Of a stretch of DNA of 64,000 bases, positions 19,233-27,378 are shown piece by piece. Location: positions 62,001 to 126,000 of the forward strand of contig JBJHCY010000001.1 of NCBI GenBank assembly GCA_050486265.1, read 5' to 3'. The notes beneath the pieces are model-generated. The model was not told the DNA's origin. It saw only the letters and a program-made list of their open reading frames with translations, and searched no databases. Source of the DNA: SLFH01 sp050486265 (lineage in GTDB: Bacteria; Planctomycetota; Phycisphaerae; Phycisphaerales; UBA1924). Every line of letters starts with the position of its first letter. Position 1 is the first letter of the stretch. The translations under genes were made by a program, and so were the position numbers.

Positions 19233-19622
19233 ATGCTGCGGAAAGTGCTGTTTAACAAGATCCATATGGCGACGGTGACCGCCGCCAAACCCGATTATGT
19301 CGGCTCGATCACCATCGACGAGGACCTGCTGAAGGCCACCGGGCTGCGGGTGAACGACGCGGTGCTGGTGGCCAACTGCCGCAACGGCAATCGTTTCGAG
19401 ACCTATGTCTTCTGGGGCGAGCCGGGGTCGGGGAAGATCGAGCTGAACGGGGCGGCGGCCCACCTCGTCGAGCCGGGCGACAAGGTGATCATCATGCACT
19501 TCGCCGAGATGACCGACGAGGAGTACGCCGAGCACCGTCCGCGTGTCGCGATCATGGGCGAGGGCAACAAGATCGAACGGATGATGCGCTACGAGCCGAT
19601 GGATCCGTCTGCGGGTTCGTGA
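19233..19622 (+). CDS. panD: Aspartate 1-decarboxylase proenzyme
   Basis: Decarboxylates L-aspartate to beta-alanine for pantothenate and coenzyme A synthesis. 129 aa, the normal length. Self-cleavage between G24 and S25 (YVGSITIDEDLL) gives the pyruvoyl group, and these two residues sit at exactly the canonical positions, which fixes the start at 19233. Other family landmarks: the pro-chain MLRKVLFNKIHMATVT, YVFWGEPGSGKIELNGAAAH and GDKVIIMHFAEM. The start lies 6 nt after a TACACT box, so the mRNA is probably leaderless. Confidence 0.96.
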   Translation: MLRKVLFNKIHMATVTAAKPDYVGSITIDEDLLKATGLRVNDAVLVANCRNGNRFETYVFWGEPGSGKIELNGAAAHLVEPGDKVIIMHFAEMTDEEYAEHRPRVAIMGEGNKIERMMRYEPMDPSAGS

Positions 19623-19773
19623 GCCGGGGCCCGCTCGCAGACCCTCCGCCCGAATCTCTCGCAAGCGTGCGCTATTGGGCGGCGATCCCGACCGACTGCG
19701 TCGCCGGGCTGTGGCGATCGGCGGCGTCCTGAATAGGCTTTGGTGTTCCGGTCAGGGAAAGGAAGCCCCTCCA

Positions 19774-21000
19774 ATGCACGACACGCTGCGTCTCGACGAC
19801 AAGCCCCGCATCAGCACCAAGCTCGGCAAGTTTGTCCCTTCGCTGACCCTCCAGCTCAAGCGTCTGGCGGGCGAGCGGGAAGCCGCGGGGCTGCCCGTGT
19901 ACGACTTCGGCCTGGGCGAGACCAAGGGGGACCTCGACCCCGAGATCGTCGAGGCGGGCGTCAGGGCGTTTCAAGAGCAGCAGACGATGTACGCCGACCC
20001 GGCCGGTCTGCCCGAGCTGCGTCAACAAGTCCTCCGCTGGCTGGACCTCGAAAAGGACTACGGGATCGAGTCGGTGGTCATCACGACCGGGGCCAAGCAG
20101 GCGCTGTTCAACATCTTTCTGGCGGTGTGCAACCCGGCGGACTGCGTGCTGTTCGACGCGGCGCCGTGGGTGAGCTACCAGCCGCTGGCGGTCGCGTCGT
20201 ACGCGTTCCCGGTGGCGGTGCTGCCGCTCGCGGGGAGCGACAACCGGTTGAAGGTGACGCCGGCGGACCTGCGCCGGAACCTCGAGGTGCGTCCGCACAC
20301 GCGGCTGTTCCTGCTGAACAACCCGTGCAACCCGACGGCGCAGCTGTACTCGGCCGAGGAGGTCGAGGCGCTGTTGCGTGTCTGCTGCGAGTACAAGGTG
20401 TACTTCGTGCTCGACCGGCTGTACTGGCGGATCGTGTTCGAGGAGGGGGGGTACCCCGAGCCGCCGATCGACGACGAGACGCGCCGGTGGCTGATCCAGG
20501 TCGACGGGATGAGCAAGAACTTCCGTCGGACGGGCGGGCTGCGGATCGGCTGGGCGGTGGGGCCCGAGGATGTGATGAAGGCCGCGGTGAATCTGCAGAG
20601 CCACTACACCAGCGGTCCGAGCGTGCCGGACCAGCACGCGGCGATCGCGGCGATCGACCACGCGTACAACCCGTCGATGGTGGAGGAATTGCGCACGAAG
20701 CGCGACCTGCTGCTGCAGCACGCCGAGGGGATGCCGCTCGTGAAGATCTGGCCGACGCCGGCGAGCTTCTACTCGTTCTGGGATGTGTCGGGCTGCTTCG
20801 GGAAGAAGACGCCCGAGGGCAAGGAGATCCGCACGGCCGACGATGTGAGCGAGTACCTGGTGCTGCAGGCGGGCGTGGTGACGGCGAGCGGGCGCGCGTT
20901 CCTGCAGGACGGTTTTTTGCGGCTGAGCTTCGCGACCTCCGAGACGCACATCGTCGAGGGGATGAAGGCGGCGCGGATGGCGCTGGGGGCGTTGAAGTAG
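19774..21000 (+). CDS. Class I/II PLP-dependent aminotransferase (aspartate aminotransferase family)
   Basis: 408 aa, ATG with AAAGGA about 10 nt upstream; a TAGGCT at 19734-19739 may be the -10. Fold-type I landmarks: PVYDFGLGE near the N-terminus, YADPAGLPELRQQV, VVITTGAKQALFNIFLA, NNPCNPTAQLYS, the PLP-binding lysine in VDGMSKNFRRTGGLRIGW, and FLRLSFATSE near the end. The substrate is probably an amino acid/2-oxoacid pair such as aspartate, but it cannot be fixed from sequence. It follows panD by 151 nt. Confidence 0.88.
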   Translation: MHDTLRLDDKPRISTKLGKFVPSLTLQLKRLAGEREAAGLPVYDFGLGETKGDLDPEIVEAGVRAFQEQQTMYADPAGLPELRQQVLRWLDLEKDYGIESVVITTGAKQALFNIFLAVCNPADCVLFDAAPWVSYQPLAVASYAFPVAVLPLAGSDNRLKVTPADLRRNLEVRPHTRLFLLNNPCNPTAQLYSAEEVEALLRVCCEYKVYFVLDRLYWRIVFEEGGYPEPPIDDETRRWLIQVDGMSKNFRRTGGLRIGWAVGPEDVMKAAVNLQSHYTSGPSVPDQHAAIAAIDHAYNPSMVEELRTKRDLLLQHAEGMPLVKIWPTPASFYSFWDVSGCFGKKTPEGKEIRTADDVSEYLVLQAGVVTASGRAFLQDGFLRLSFATSETHIVEGMKAARMALGALK

Positions 21001-21007
21001 TTCGCGC

Positions 21008-21451
21008 TTACCGGCTCTGGCCGATGAGCTCGACTTCCGAGGTCCTTGCCGCTTTCTGGAGCGATCGATCGAGCGTCGCGATCGGCAACTTCTTTCTCGA
21101 CGCGAGTTCGAGGTATGAAGCGTCGTACGCGCTGAGCTTGCAGCGCCTGGCGATGGCGAGCACGGCTTCCTCTGCGGGGTCGTGGTCTTCTTCTATCACG
21201 AGCTTTGAGAGATCGTGCAGCGACTCGGCGACCTCGGCCGGGGTGGTTCGGCCGCGGCGCTCGGCGACGAGCAGGACATTCAGGACCTCGAACTTCCAGA
21301 GCGCGGGGACATGGCCCCGTCCCGATTCGAGCAGGGAAAGCGCGAGGTCGGCGATCTCGTGCTGCTCGTCGGACAGCACCCACGCGATCGCGACGGAGCA
21401 GTCGATTACGAAGGAGACGGGTTCGTGTGTCGGCTTTGCTCGTCGGCTCAC
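21008..21451 (-). CDS. PIN-domain (VapC-like) toxin ribonuclease
   Basis: 147 aa. PIN-domain acidic positions are visible: FVIDCSVAIAWV near the N-terminus, the E in LWKFEVLNVLL, YDASYLELA, and LPIATLDRSLQKAA towards the end. Such toxins cleave RNA when freed from their antitoxin. The ATG overlaps the antitoxin stop by 4 nt (ATGA), which is typical of a coupled toxin-antitoxin operon. A short basic N-terminal extension precedes the domain. Confidence 0.88.
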   Translation of the reverse strand: MSRRAKPTHEPVSFVIDCSVAIAWVLSDEQHEIADLALSLLESGRGHVPALWKFEVLNVLLVAERRGRTTPAEVAESLHDLSKLVIEEDHDPAEEAVLAIARRCKLSAYDASYLELASRKKLPIATLDRSLQKAARTSEVELIGQSR

Positions 21452-21690
21452 CGCTTCCGGCCCTCGTCGATCATTTCGCGGATTTCATCTGCGCTGATCG
21501 CGGGCTTGCCCTTGCGTCTGGCACGGATGCGGGCGATCGCGGCTCGTGCCTCTTTGCGGTCGTCTTCCAAGGGAACGAGCCGTGCGATGGGCACGCCGCG
21601 CTGGGTGATGAGAAAGCTCGCGCCCTTGGCGACGCGCCTGAGGAGCTTGGGCAGGTTGGTCTTTGCGTCGTACGCGCCGATCTGGTCCAT
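21448..21690 (-). CDS. Phd/YefM-type antitoxin
   Basis: 80 aa. The N-terminal Phd/YefM fold is clear (MDQIGAYDAKTNLPKLLRRV, then FLITQRGVPIARLVPL). It would bind operator DNA as a dimer, while the charged C-terminus wraps the toxin. GGAGG lies about 7 nt before the ATG. It is the first gene of the pair and overlaps the toxin by 4 nt. A perfect inverted repeat 22 nt upstream of the ATG is the probable autoregulatory operator. Confidence 0.88.
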   Translation of the reverse strand: MDQIGAYDAKTNLPKLLRRVAKGASFLITQRGVPIARLVPLEDDRKEARAAIARIRARRKGKPAISADEIREMIDEGRKR

Positions 21691-21711
21691 CGGGAACCTC
21701 CGCCATTATCA

Positions 21712-21729
21712 ACTGGTCTATCGACCAGT
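21712..21729 (-). promoter_or_regulatory. Operator palindrome of the toxin-antitoxin operon
   Basis: ACTGGTC-TATC-GACCAGT is a perfect 7-bp inverted repeat just upstream of the antitoxin. A GATAAT -10-like box (plus-strand 21705-21710) abuts it on the gene side and TTGAAT lies on the far side, so a bound repressor would cover the promoter. Confidence 0.6.
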
Positions 21730-21787
21730 CTATTCAATCGGCTGGATCTCCGCAATGCGGTCCGTTGTTATTCGGACTTCAGGTTCG

Positions 21788-24700
21788 TCAAAGCTCCGGC
21801 GCAAACCCCCGTCGCATCGTGTTCTCGCAGCTCGCTCTGGGTTCGACGAACTGGAGGAGGTAGTCGCGTCCGCCGGCTTTGCTGCCCACGCCGCTCATGC
21901 CGAAGCCGCCGAAGGGCTGGCGGGCGACCATCGCGCCGGTGATCCCGCGGTTGAGGTAGAGGTTGCCGACGCGGAATTCTCGCTTGGCTTTCTCGAGGTT
22001 GGCGGGTTTGCGGCTGAAGACGCCGCCGGTCAGCTTGTACGGGTGGTCGTTGGCGATCTTCAGCGCCTCGTCGAACGACCTTGCGTGCATGACAGCCAGC
22101 ACGGGGCCGAAGACCTCCTCGCGCGCGAGGGTGTGGTGCGGGGCGACGCGGCTGAAGATGTGCGGGCCGACGAAGTGGCGCGGCAGGAGGTCCGAGTCGA
22201 TCTGGGGCCCGGGCGAGTTGGGCTCCAGCGGGGTCGGGTCGAGCTGGAGCTCCGAGACGCAGCCCTCTTCCTTGGCCTGGCGGATCATCGAGGTGATCTT
22301 GTCGAACGCGCCCTCATCGATCACGGGGCCGACATCGGTCCCGGGCTTGATCGGGTCGCCGACGACCAGCGAGCGTGAGGCTTCGACGAGGCGCCGGATG
22401 AAGGTCTGGGTGTGGTGGCCGTCGGGCCCTTCGGGGTCGACGACGATGCAGCGCGAGCAGGCCGAGCACTTCTGGCCCTGGAAACCGAACGCGGAGTGGC
22501 GGACGCCGAGGACGGCTTCGTCGAGGTCGGCGGAGATGTCGATGACCAGGGCGTTTTTGCCGCCCATCTCGCAGACGACTTTCTTGACATGGTGCTGCTC
22601 TTCGTGCGTGACGCCCGCGGCCTTGATGATGTCCAGGCCGACGGCCTTGGAGCCGGTGAAGGCGAGCAGGGCGATGCGCGGGTCGCGGACGAGGGCGGCG
22701 CCGACGGTCTCGCCGGGCGCGGGCAGGAAGTGGAAGACCTCGCGCGGGCAGCCGGCCTCCCAGAGGATGTCGGCGAAGACCGCGGCGATGCCGGCGGTCT
22801 GCTCGGCGGGCTTGAGGATCGCGGTGTTGCCGGTGACGAGCGCCGCGACGGTCATGCCGCTGGCGATCGCGAGGGGGAAGTTCCACGGGCTGATGACGGC
22901 GGCGACGCCTCTGGGCTGGTACCACTGCTCGTCGAGCTCGCCGATGTAGCGGCCGATGCGTTCGCGCCGGAAGAGCTGGGGGGCGAACCGGGCGTAGAAC
23001 TCGCAGAAGTCGATGGCTTCGGCGACATCGGCGTCGGCGTCGACCCAGCCCTTGCCGTTCTCCTTGATGATCATGCCCGAGAGCTCGTCGCGGCGCTTGC
23101 GCATGGCGTCGGCGGCCTTGGTGAGCACGCGGGCGCGTTCGAGCGGGTCGGTATCGCGCCAGGCGGGGAAGGCGTCGTACGCCTGCGTGATCGCGCGTTC
23201 GGCGTCCTGCACGGTTTTGTCGCTGGCGATGGTGCGGACGCGGGCGCTTGCGATCGCCTTGGCGAAGGCGTCGCGCTGGGTCTTCTGCGAGAAGTCGCGG
23301 AGGGGTTCGTTGTTGAAGGGACGGCCGTCGCCGACTTTGGGTTCGGCGGGGGAGAGCTGGTGTCGCTCGGGGGCGATCTCGTAGAGGTCGCGTTTCTCGG
23401 TGGAGACCGGGGCCGCGTTGGCGGCGCCGTTGGGTCCGGCGTGGGCTGCCGTCTTCGCTCTGGGCGCCGGGGGGCGGAGGAGTTCGGCGCTGTCGGCGTT
23501 GTCGAGGAAGCCGGCCTTGAGCCACGACTCGTTGGATGTGTTTTCGAGCAGGCGGCGGACGAGGTAGGCCATGCCCGGGATCATCTCGCCGACGGGGACA
23601 TACTCGCGGACGCGGAGGCCCATGTCGTTGCCGGCGGCTTTGAGTTCGTCGGCCATGCCGTGGAGCATCTGGAGCTCGATGGCGTTGTGGGGGAGGCTGC
23701 GGCGTTCGAGCTCGGTGACGGCGCGTGCGATGGAGCGGACATTGTGGCTGCCCAGCGCGAGCTTGACGCCGCCCTCGGAGGCGGACTTGGGGCAGGCGTC
23801 GAGGAAGACGGCTGTCATGTCCTCGAAGCACCTGTCGGTCTGCCACTTCTCGTTCCAGACGGGGCAGGGCCAGCCCATCTGCTCTGCGTGGATGGTCTCG
23901 AAGTCCCAGTACGCGCCCTTGACGAGGCGGACGGTGACGGCCCGCTTGGCGCTCGCGGCCCAGCTGGCGATGTTCTTTGCGTCCTCGACGCCGGACTTGA
24001 GGTAGGCCTGCATCGCCAGGCCCGCGTGGAAGTCGATCTTTTCGCAGCAGCGCTTGAAGAGTTCGAGGGTGAGGTCTTTGAGCTCGAACTGCTCCATGTC
24101 GAAGTTGATGAAAACGCCCTTGTCGCGCGCGGTTTCGAGGATGGGCAGCAGACGCGACATCAGGTCGCGGATCGCGCCCTCGGTGTCGATGGGTTCGGAG
24201 CGCGCCGAGAGCGAGCTGATCTTCACCGAGACATTGGTGCGCGGGATATCGCCCAAGTGGTCGGTCTCCAGCAGCGGGCGCGAGGGCCAGGAGGCGACTT
24301 CGCTGGGGAGGTTCTCGATCAGGTCGAGGTACTTGGCCTTGTAGTCGTCGGCCTCGGCGTCGGAGACGCACGCCTCGCCGAGGAGGTCGACCGAGAAGGC
24401 GATGCCGCGGTCCCAGAGTTTCTTGAGGCCGGGCAGCGCGTCGGCAGCGTCGGTGCCGGCGATGAACTTCGAGGCCATCGATTTGATCTGCGACGAGATC
24501 GTGTTGGTCATGAGGCCTTTGGCGAGGCCGCCGGCCTTGAGGCCGAGGTCGAGGCCGGGGGGCGTTTTGACACCGGGCTGCGAGAGGTAGTCGGCGAGGT
24601 GCTCGTGGACCATCTCGGAGGTGGTGAGCATGGGGTAGCAGTCGACGAAGCGGAAGAGCTGGACCTTGAAGTTGTGGTCCTTCATGGACCAGTTCATCAG

Positions 24701-24895
24701 CTTGTCGGAGTAGAAGCGGGAGCTGAAGATGCCGGCCTTGCTCCCGCGGGCGCGCCGGAGCATGTCCTCGCCGAGCTCGCGGATGCGGGCCTCGACGGCT
24801 TCGCTCGGCTGGGCGGGTGAGGCCGGGGCGGCCGAGGGGGTGCGGGGCGCGGGGACGGGGCGGCCCGCCTTCTGCTTCTTGGAGAACAACGCCAT
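21788..24895 (-). CDS. putA: Bifunctional proline dehydrogenase / delta-1-pyrroline-5-carboxylate dehydrogenase
   Basis: Oxidises proline to glutamate in two steps (FAD-dependent, then NAD-dependent). 1035 aa from the ATG at 24895; the frame runs 32 codons further but without a better start. The proline dehydrogenase domain is at about 60-500 (RLVKGAYWDFETIHAEQMGW, LPHNAIELQMLHGMAD, RVREYVPVGEMIPGMAYLVR). The aldehyde dehydrogenase domain is at about 570-1030 (VISPWNFPLAI, ILKPAEQTAG, LAFTGSKAVG, EMGGKNA, and catalytic C810 in GQKCSACSR). The length fits the short PutA type without a DNA-binding domain, so it is unlikely to repress itself. A TACACT -10 lies about 70 nt upstream. Confidence 0.95.
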   Translation of the reverse strand: MALFSKKQKAGRPVPAPRTPSAAPASPAQPSEAVEARIRELGEDMLRRARGSKAGIFSSRFYSDKLMNWSMKDHNFKVQLFRFVDCYPMLTTSEMVHEHLADYLSQPGVKTPPGLDLGLKAGGLAKGLMTNTISSQIKSMASKFIAGTDAADALPGLKKLWDRGIAFSVDLLGEACVSDAEADDYKAKYLDLIENLPSEVASWPSRPLLETDHLGDIPRTNVSVKISSLSARSEPIDTEGAIRDLMSRLLPILETARDKGVFINFDMEQFELKDLTLELFKRCCEKIDFHAGLAMQAYLKSGVEDAKNIASWAASAKRAVTVRLVKGAYWDFETIHAEQMGWPCPVWNEKWQTDRCFEDMTAVFLDACPKSASEGGVKLALGSHNVRSIARAVTELERRSLPHNAIELQMLHGMADELKAAGNDMGLRVREYVPVGEMIPGMAYLVRRLLENTSNESWLKAGFLDNADSAELLRPPAPRAKTAAHAGPNGAANAAPVSTEKRDLYEIAPERHQLSPAEPKVGDGRPFNNEPLRDFSQKTQRDAFAKAIASARVRTIASDKTVQDAERAITQAYDAFPAWRDTDPLERARVLTKAADAMRKRRDELSGMIIKENGKGWVDADADVAEAIDFCEFYARFAPQLFRRERIGRYIGELDEQWYQPRGVAAVISPWNFPLAIASGMTVAALVTGNTAILKPAEQTAGIAAVFADILWEAGCPREVFHFLPAPGETVGAALVRDPRIALLAFTGSKAVGLDIIKAAGVTHEEQHHVKKVVCEMGGKNALVIDISADLDEAVLGVRHSAFGFQGQKCSACSRCIVVDPEGPDGHHTQTFIRRLVEASRSLVVGDPIKPGTDVGPVIDEGAFDKITSMIRQAKEEGCVSELQLDPTPLEPNSPGPQIDSDLLPRHFVGPHIFSRVAPHHTLAREEVFGPVLAVMHARSFDEALKIANDHPYKLTGGVFSRKPANLEKAKREFRVGNLYLNRGITGAMVARQPFGGFGMSGVGSKAGGRDYLLQFVEPRASCENTMRRGFAPEL

Positions 24896-24966
24896 GGAAG
24901 TCGCCTCTGGAGTACGGCGTGTGGGTGTGCAGCGGGGCCCGCCCGGAGCGCGCAGCCGCGTGCAAA

Positions 24967-24972
24967 AGTGTA
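24967..24972 (-). promoter_or_regulatory. -10 box TACACT upstream of putA
   Basis: Minus-strand TACACT in the context GGATACACTTTT, about 72 nt before the putA ATG. No clear -35. Confidence 0.4.
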
Positions 24973-25043
24973 TCCGTCGCCAGTCACGCATTCAGGGATC
25001 TTGCTCGGCAGGGCGATCGCATGTTCCGTAAGTGGGAGGGGTC

Positions 25044-25166
25044 GCCTGCCGCTGAGATTGTGGGAACAGGGGCGCTGGGAGCAGGGCGCGGGGCGCTGGG
25101 GATGAAGCGGCCTTCGGCCGCGGGCCGAAGCCAACCCTGCGCCCAGCTCACAGCGCCCCGCGCCCG
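25044..25166 (-). repeat. Dispersed GC-rich palindromic element, copy 3
   Basis: Reverse orientation relative to copies 1 and 2. It contains GCGGCCTTCGGCCGCGGGCC flanked by GGGCGCGGGGCGCTGGGG and CAGCGCCCCGCGCCCG arms. The outer border CGCCTGCCGCTGAGATT matches the border of copy 4 (CGCCTGCCGCGGAGATT), which defines a real element end. Confidence 0.75.
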
Positions 25167-25281
25167 CTTCTCTCACATTCATGCTGCGGCTTTCGTATGG
25201 AGGCATAGCTGACAGGTCTGCGGATCCTGCGATTGCCCTGTCTGCCCCGGGGATCGGCGGCCTCGGGGGCCTCGCGGCGGC

Positions 25282-25287
25282 TAGGGT
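25282..25287 (+). promoter_or_regulatory. -10-like box TAGGGT, leaderless arrangement for ribF
   Basis: TAGGGT followed by TGTGCCCC and the ATG at 25296. No Shine-Dalgarno sequence. Confidence 0.35.
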
Positions 25288-25295
25288 TGTGCCCC

Positions 25296-26300
25296 ATGCA
25301 CACGGGCCGCAATGTCATCACGGTCGGCAACTTCGACGGCGTCCACCTCGGGCACCGGGCGCTCGTCGAGCGCGCCCGGGCGGTCGCCGATCGGGAGGTC
25401 GCGGGGGTGATCGCCGCGGCGTTCGACCCGCACCCGGCCAGCGTGCTCGCCCCCGGCCGCGAGCCGCCCCGGCTGACGACCTTCGCCCGGCGCGAGGCGC
25501 TGCTGCTTGAGGCGGGCGCGGACAGGGTGGTCAAGCTCGAGCCGACGCCTGACCTGCTCTCGCTGGAGCCCGAGGCGTTCGTTCGTTTGATGATGCAGAC
25601 TTATGGGGCGATCGGGTTTGTTGAGGGTTCTGATTTTCACTTCGGCCGTCGCCGGGCGGGCGACATCGATGTGCTGCGCCGGCTTGGATCGCAGCTCGGC
25701 TTCGGTGTCGAGGTGGTCGAGCCCGTCGAGGCGGCGCTGGGCGACTGCACGATCGTGCGGGCGTCGAGCACCATCGTGCGATGGCTGGTCGCCCACGGGC
25801 GGGCGGTCGACGCGGCGATCGTGCTCGGGCGGCCCTACGAGGTCGAGGGCGAGGTCGTCACCGGCGACCGTCGCGGACGCGAGATCGGCTACCCGACCGC
25901 GAACATCTCGACGCCCTGCCTCTTGCCCGCCGACGGGGTCTACGCCGGGCGGGCGGTCCTGCCCGACGGGCGCGATGTCCCCGCGGCGATCAGCGTCGGG
26001 ACCAACCCGCACTTTCGGGGCGAACGCCGGCGCATCGAGGCGCACCTGCTCGGCGTCGAGCGCGACGGCGACGCGATCGCCGGCCTGCCCGAATACGGCT
26101 GGGCGATCCGGCTCTCGCTGCTTGGCTTCGTGCGCGACCAGGCGGTCTTCGGCTCGCTCGAAGAATTGCTCGGGCAGATGGAGCGGGACTGCGTGCGATG
26201 TCTGGAGATGGCCGAAGAGGGCATGCCCGCGGGGCTGTGCGGAAACGCCGAGAGCCCGACGGGCGGCTGCGCGATGAAAGGTTCGGTGCGTGATGAGTGA
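25296..26300 (+). CDS. ribF: Bifunctional riboflavin kinase / FAD synthetase
   Basis: Makes FMN from riboflavin and FAD from FMN. 334 aa. The N-terminal nucleotidyltransferase half has VGNFDGVHLGHRALV (HxGH-type signature), FDPHPASVL and the VEGSDFHFGRRRAGD loop. The C-terminal flavokinase half has GREIGYPTANIS (the PTAN motif) and GVYAGRAV, then SVGTNPHF. About 25 C-terminal residues beyond the kinase fold look like a linker-like extension. It overlaps the next gene by 8 nt. ribF next to an nrnA-type DHH gene is a familiar neighbourhood. Confidence 0.94.
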   Translation: MHTGRNVITVGNFDGVHLGHRALVERARAVADREVAGVIAAAFDPHPASVLAPGREPPRLTTFARREALLLEAGADRVVKLEPTPDLLSLEPEAFVRLMMQTYGAIGFVEGSDFHFGRRRAGDIDVLRRLGSQLGFGVEVVEPVEAALGDCTIVRASSTIVRWLVAHGRAVDAAIVLGRPYEVEGEVVTGDRRGREIGYPTANISTPCLLPADGVYAGRAVLPDGRDVPAAISVGTNPHFRGERRRIEAHLLGVERDGDAIAGLPEYGWAIRLSLLGFVRDQAVFGSLEELLGQMERDCVRCLEMAEEGMPAGLCGNAESPTGGCAMKGSVRDE

Positions 26301-27378
26301 GACGAGGGTCGGGCCCGAGGCCGGGTACGCCAGCAGCGCGACGCTCGACGAGATCGCGTCGTGGCTCAGAACACGACGGCGTGTCTGCGTGCTCACGCAC
26401 ACCAAGCCCGACGGCGACGCGATCGGCTCGACGATCGGCCTTGTGCGCACGCTGCGGCTGATCGGCGGCTCGTGGGCCGACCCGGCGCACATCAAGGCGT
26501 GGTACTCAGGGCCCCTCCCGACCTGGACGAAGTCAATCGCACAAAGCGATGAGTTCGAGGCCGCCTCGTCGTCGAAAATCAACGAGAACGGCGTCGCCGA
26601 CACCGAGCCCGACGCGATCGTCGTGCTCGACACGGGGAGCTGGAACCAGCTCGAACATGTCACGCCCCTGCTCAGAGGCCGTGCCGACAGGACGGTGATA
26701 GTCGACCACCACCTCGACGGCAACCCGGATGTGGCCGAGCGTCGGTTTATCGACGCGAAAGCCGCGGCGGTCTGCGTGCCGGTCGCCGAGCTCTGCCGCC
26801 TGCTTCTGGAGCGCGATTCGGTGACCTCGCTGCCGGCGGGTATCGCCGAGCCTCTGTTCCTCGGGATCGCGACGGACACGGGGTGGTTCAAGCACTCGAA
26901 TGTGGATGCGCGGGCGCTGCGGACCGCGGCGGACCTGATGGAGGCGGGCGCCGATCACAGCCGCCTGTACCGCGAGACCGAGCAGCGCCAGCGTTCCGGA
27001 CGCCTTCGCCTGGTCGGGCGGGCGCTCAGCGGGATGGAGCTGCACATCGACGATCGCCTCGCGCTCCTGAGCGTTTCGGCGGCGGATGTGCACGAGACCG
27101 GCGTGGGCCTCGGCGACTCGGGCGGGCTCGCCGACTACGCCTTGGCGATCGAGGGGGTCGAGGTCGCGGCGGTGCTCACCGAGGTCGAGGGCGAGGGCCG
27201 GCCACTCACCAAGATCAGCATGCGGAGCAAGAGCGCCGACGACCCGATCGCGGTCAACGAGATCGTGTCGGCCTACGGCGGGGGCGGGCACCGACAGGCC
27301 GCGGGCGCAAGGTTCGAGGGCACCATCGAGGAAGCCAAGAAGGACCTCGTCCGCCTCGTGAAGGAGAAGCTCTCGTGA
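26293..27378 (+). CDS. DHH/DHHA1 phosphoesterase (NrnA-like nanoRNase / pAp phosphatase)
   Basis: 361 aa. The DHH domain carries HTKPDGDAIGSTIG, the VLDTGSW acidic motif and the signature VDHHLDGNPD. The C-terminal DHHA1 domain ends with YGGGGHRQAAGARFEG. NrnA-type enzymes degrade 2-5-nt RNA and dephosphorylate pAp; cyclic-di-nucleotide hydrolysis is an alternative in this superfamily. ATG at 26293 overlaps the ribF stop by 8 nt. A GTG one codon earlier is also possible. The gene overlaps the following methyltransferase by 4 nt, so the three are translationally coupled. Confidence 0.88.
   Translation: MSETRVGPEAGYASSATLDEIASWLRTRRRVCVLTHTKPDGDAIGSTIGLVRTLRLIGGSWADPAHIKAWYSGPLPTWTKSIAQSDEFEAASSSKINENGVADTEPDAIVVLDTGSWNQLEHVTPLLRGRADRTVIVDHHLDGNPDVAERRFIDAKAAAVCVPVAELCRLLLERDSVTSLPAGIAEPLFLGIATDTGWFKHSNVDARALRTAADLMEAGADHSRLYRETEQRQRSGRLRLVGRALSGMELHIDDRLALLSVSAADVHETGVGLGDSGGLADYALAIEGVEVAAVLTEVEGEGRPLTKISMRSKSADDPIAVNEIVSAYGGGGHRQAAGARFEGTIEEAKKDLVRLVKEKLS

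Larger units (their letters stand above)
24896..25295. other. Divergent intergenic region putA / ribF
   Basis: 400 nt without a gene. It contains the putA -10 (24967-24972), one copy of the dispersed GC-rich element (25044-25166) and a TAGGGT box next to the ribF start. No protein or RNA gene is recognised. Confidence 0.55.

Noticed and set aside
22412..24820. Long antisense open frame (802 codons) opposite putA
   Set aside because: Same shadow effect. putA motifs on the other strand are unambiguous and the frame has no domain.
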